A stretch of 5,620 bases of DNA from positions 1-5,620 of the forward strand of contig JACQFK010000569.1 in the NCBI GenBank assembly GCA_016200125.1. Reading direction: 5' to 3'. Of this stretch, positions 5,226-5,620 are shown piece after piece. A program made the translations under genes and the position numbers. Numbering within the stretch: position 1 is the first letter of the stretch; each line of letters begins with the position of its first letter. The stretch is from Planctomycetota bacterium (GTDB lineage Bacteria; Planctomycetota; MHYJ01; JACPRB01). The notes below the pieces were generated by a model. The model made no database searches. It was not told the DNA's origin and saw only the letters and a list, made by a program, of their open reading frames with translations.

Positions 5226-5620
5226 ATGACCACCGTCCGTTACACCGTGACGATGCCCGACCCGAACTCCCATCTCTTCCACGTGAAGATCGAGGTCCGA
5301 GGCGCGCCCGAGGGCGCCACCGACTTCGTCATGCCCGCCTGGACGCCCGGCTCCTACAAGGTCCGCGACTTCGCCAAGAACGTCCAGGACTTCCGTGCCG
5401 GGAAGCACTCGTGGCGCAAGGTCGACAAGAGCCGCTGGCGCGTTTCGGCGGAGGGCGACATCGCCGTCGAGTACGACGTCTGGGCCTTCGAGCTCTCGGT
5501 CCAGACCTCGCACCTCGACGCCGATCACGCCTTCATCAACGGCGCGAGCGTGTTCATGTACGTGGACGGCCGGAAGGACGCGCCCGTCACGGTCGAGCTG
5601 CGGACGCCGAGGGGCTGGAA
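5226..5620 (+). CDS. M61-family (glycyl) aminopeptidase, N-terminal part, continues beyond window
   Basis: The divergent gene encodes 131 complete codons before the window ends. The N-terminal beta domain of M61 peptidases is evident: MPDPNSHLFHVKIEV (10-24), DFVMPAWTPGSYKVRDFAK (33-51), NVQDF (52-56), KVDKSRWRV (65-73), WAFELSVQTSHLDADHAFING (86-106) and SVFMYV (108-113). In this family (glycyl aminopeptidase of Sphingomonas, and archaeal relatives) the zinc site HExxH lies in the following domain, outside the window, so catalytic competence cannot be checked. No secretion signal is visible, suggesting a cytoplasmic enzyme. The start at 5226 is preceded by TAGGGGGCC; the only other ATG nearby (5253) would cut into the domain. 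It shares an 80-base region with the divergent operon but has its own weak promoter, so a functional link is not implied. Confidence 0.93.
   Translation, partial: MTTVRYTVTMPDPNSHLFHVKIEVRGAPEGATDFVMPAWTPGSYKVRDFAKNVQDFRAGKHSWRKVDKSRWRVSAEGDIAVEYDVWAFELSVQTSHLDADHAFINGASVFMYVDGRKDAPVTVELRTPRGW

Noticed and set aside
5211..5528. A 105-codon minus-strand frame over the M61 gene
   Set aside because: The plus-strand translation matches M61 motifs throughout this stretch, so the minus-strand frame is a shadow.

Overview
The window comes from a GC-rich bacterium (by eye about two thirds G+C, with strong G/C preference at third codon positions). Genes are packed almost without intergenic space. Nothing here fixes the phylum. 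The family mix (M61 peptidase, TetR next to an ABC1 kinase, DUF2071 next to a TIGR01777 epimerase) would fit free-living GC-rich lineages such as Myxococcota or Acidobacteriota, but that is a guess. I see no mobile element, CRISPR array, tRNA or rRNA.

Layout: one long minus-strand operon runs from about 5145 down past position 1. In transcription order it encodes: a 64-66 aa two-helix membrane protein; a 63 aa two-helix membrane protein; a TetR-family regulator; an ABC1/UbiB-family atypical kinase; a 40 aa single-helix membrane peptide; two paralogous multi-helix membrane proteins (174 and 137 aa); a DUF2071 (YqjF-like) protein whose frame is broken by one base; a 131 aa four-helix membrane protein; and a TIGR01777/SDR39U1-type NAD(P)-dependent epimerase cut by the window edge. 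Most consecutive genes overlap by 4-23 bases, two are separated by only 1 and 15 bases, and there is no convincing internal promoter, so they are probably co-transcribed and translationally coupled. A divergent plus-strand gene at 5226, also cut by the window edge, encodes the N-terminus of an M61-family (glycyl) aminopeptidase.

Control: the 80-base divergent region holds a near-consensus sigma-70-type promoter for the operon (TTGACA, 17 bases, TAGAAT). Its -10 box directly abuts a perfect 14-bp palindrome, ATGAACATGTTCAT, that would cover the transcription start. The obvious hypothesis is that this is the operator of the TetR protein encoded third in the operon. The predicted start falls on the second ATG of the first gene, so the transcript may be leaderless. 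A near-identical palindrome (ATGAACTTGTTCAT) lies over the start of the 40 aa gene further down the operon. The M61 gene has a weaker promoter that also predicts a leader of about zero to two bases.

The combined function is unknown. Membrane proteins make up six of the ten operon genes. ABC1 kinases act in quinone/lipid metabolism in characterised cases, and many TetR proteins respond to acyl compounds or other small hydrophobic ligands. A TetR-controlled membrane-lipid or redox function is therefore a reasonable but unproven inference.
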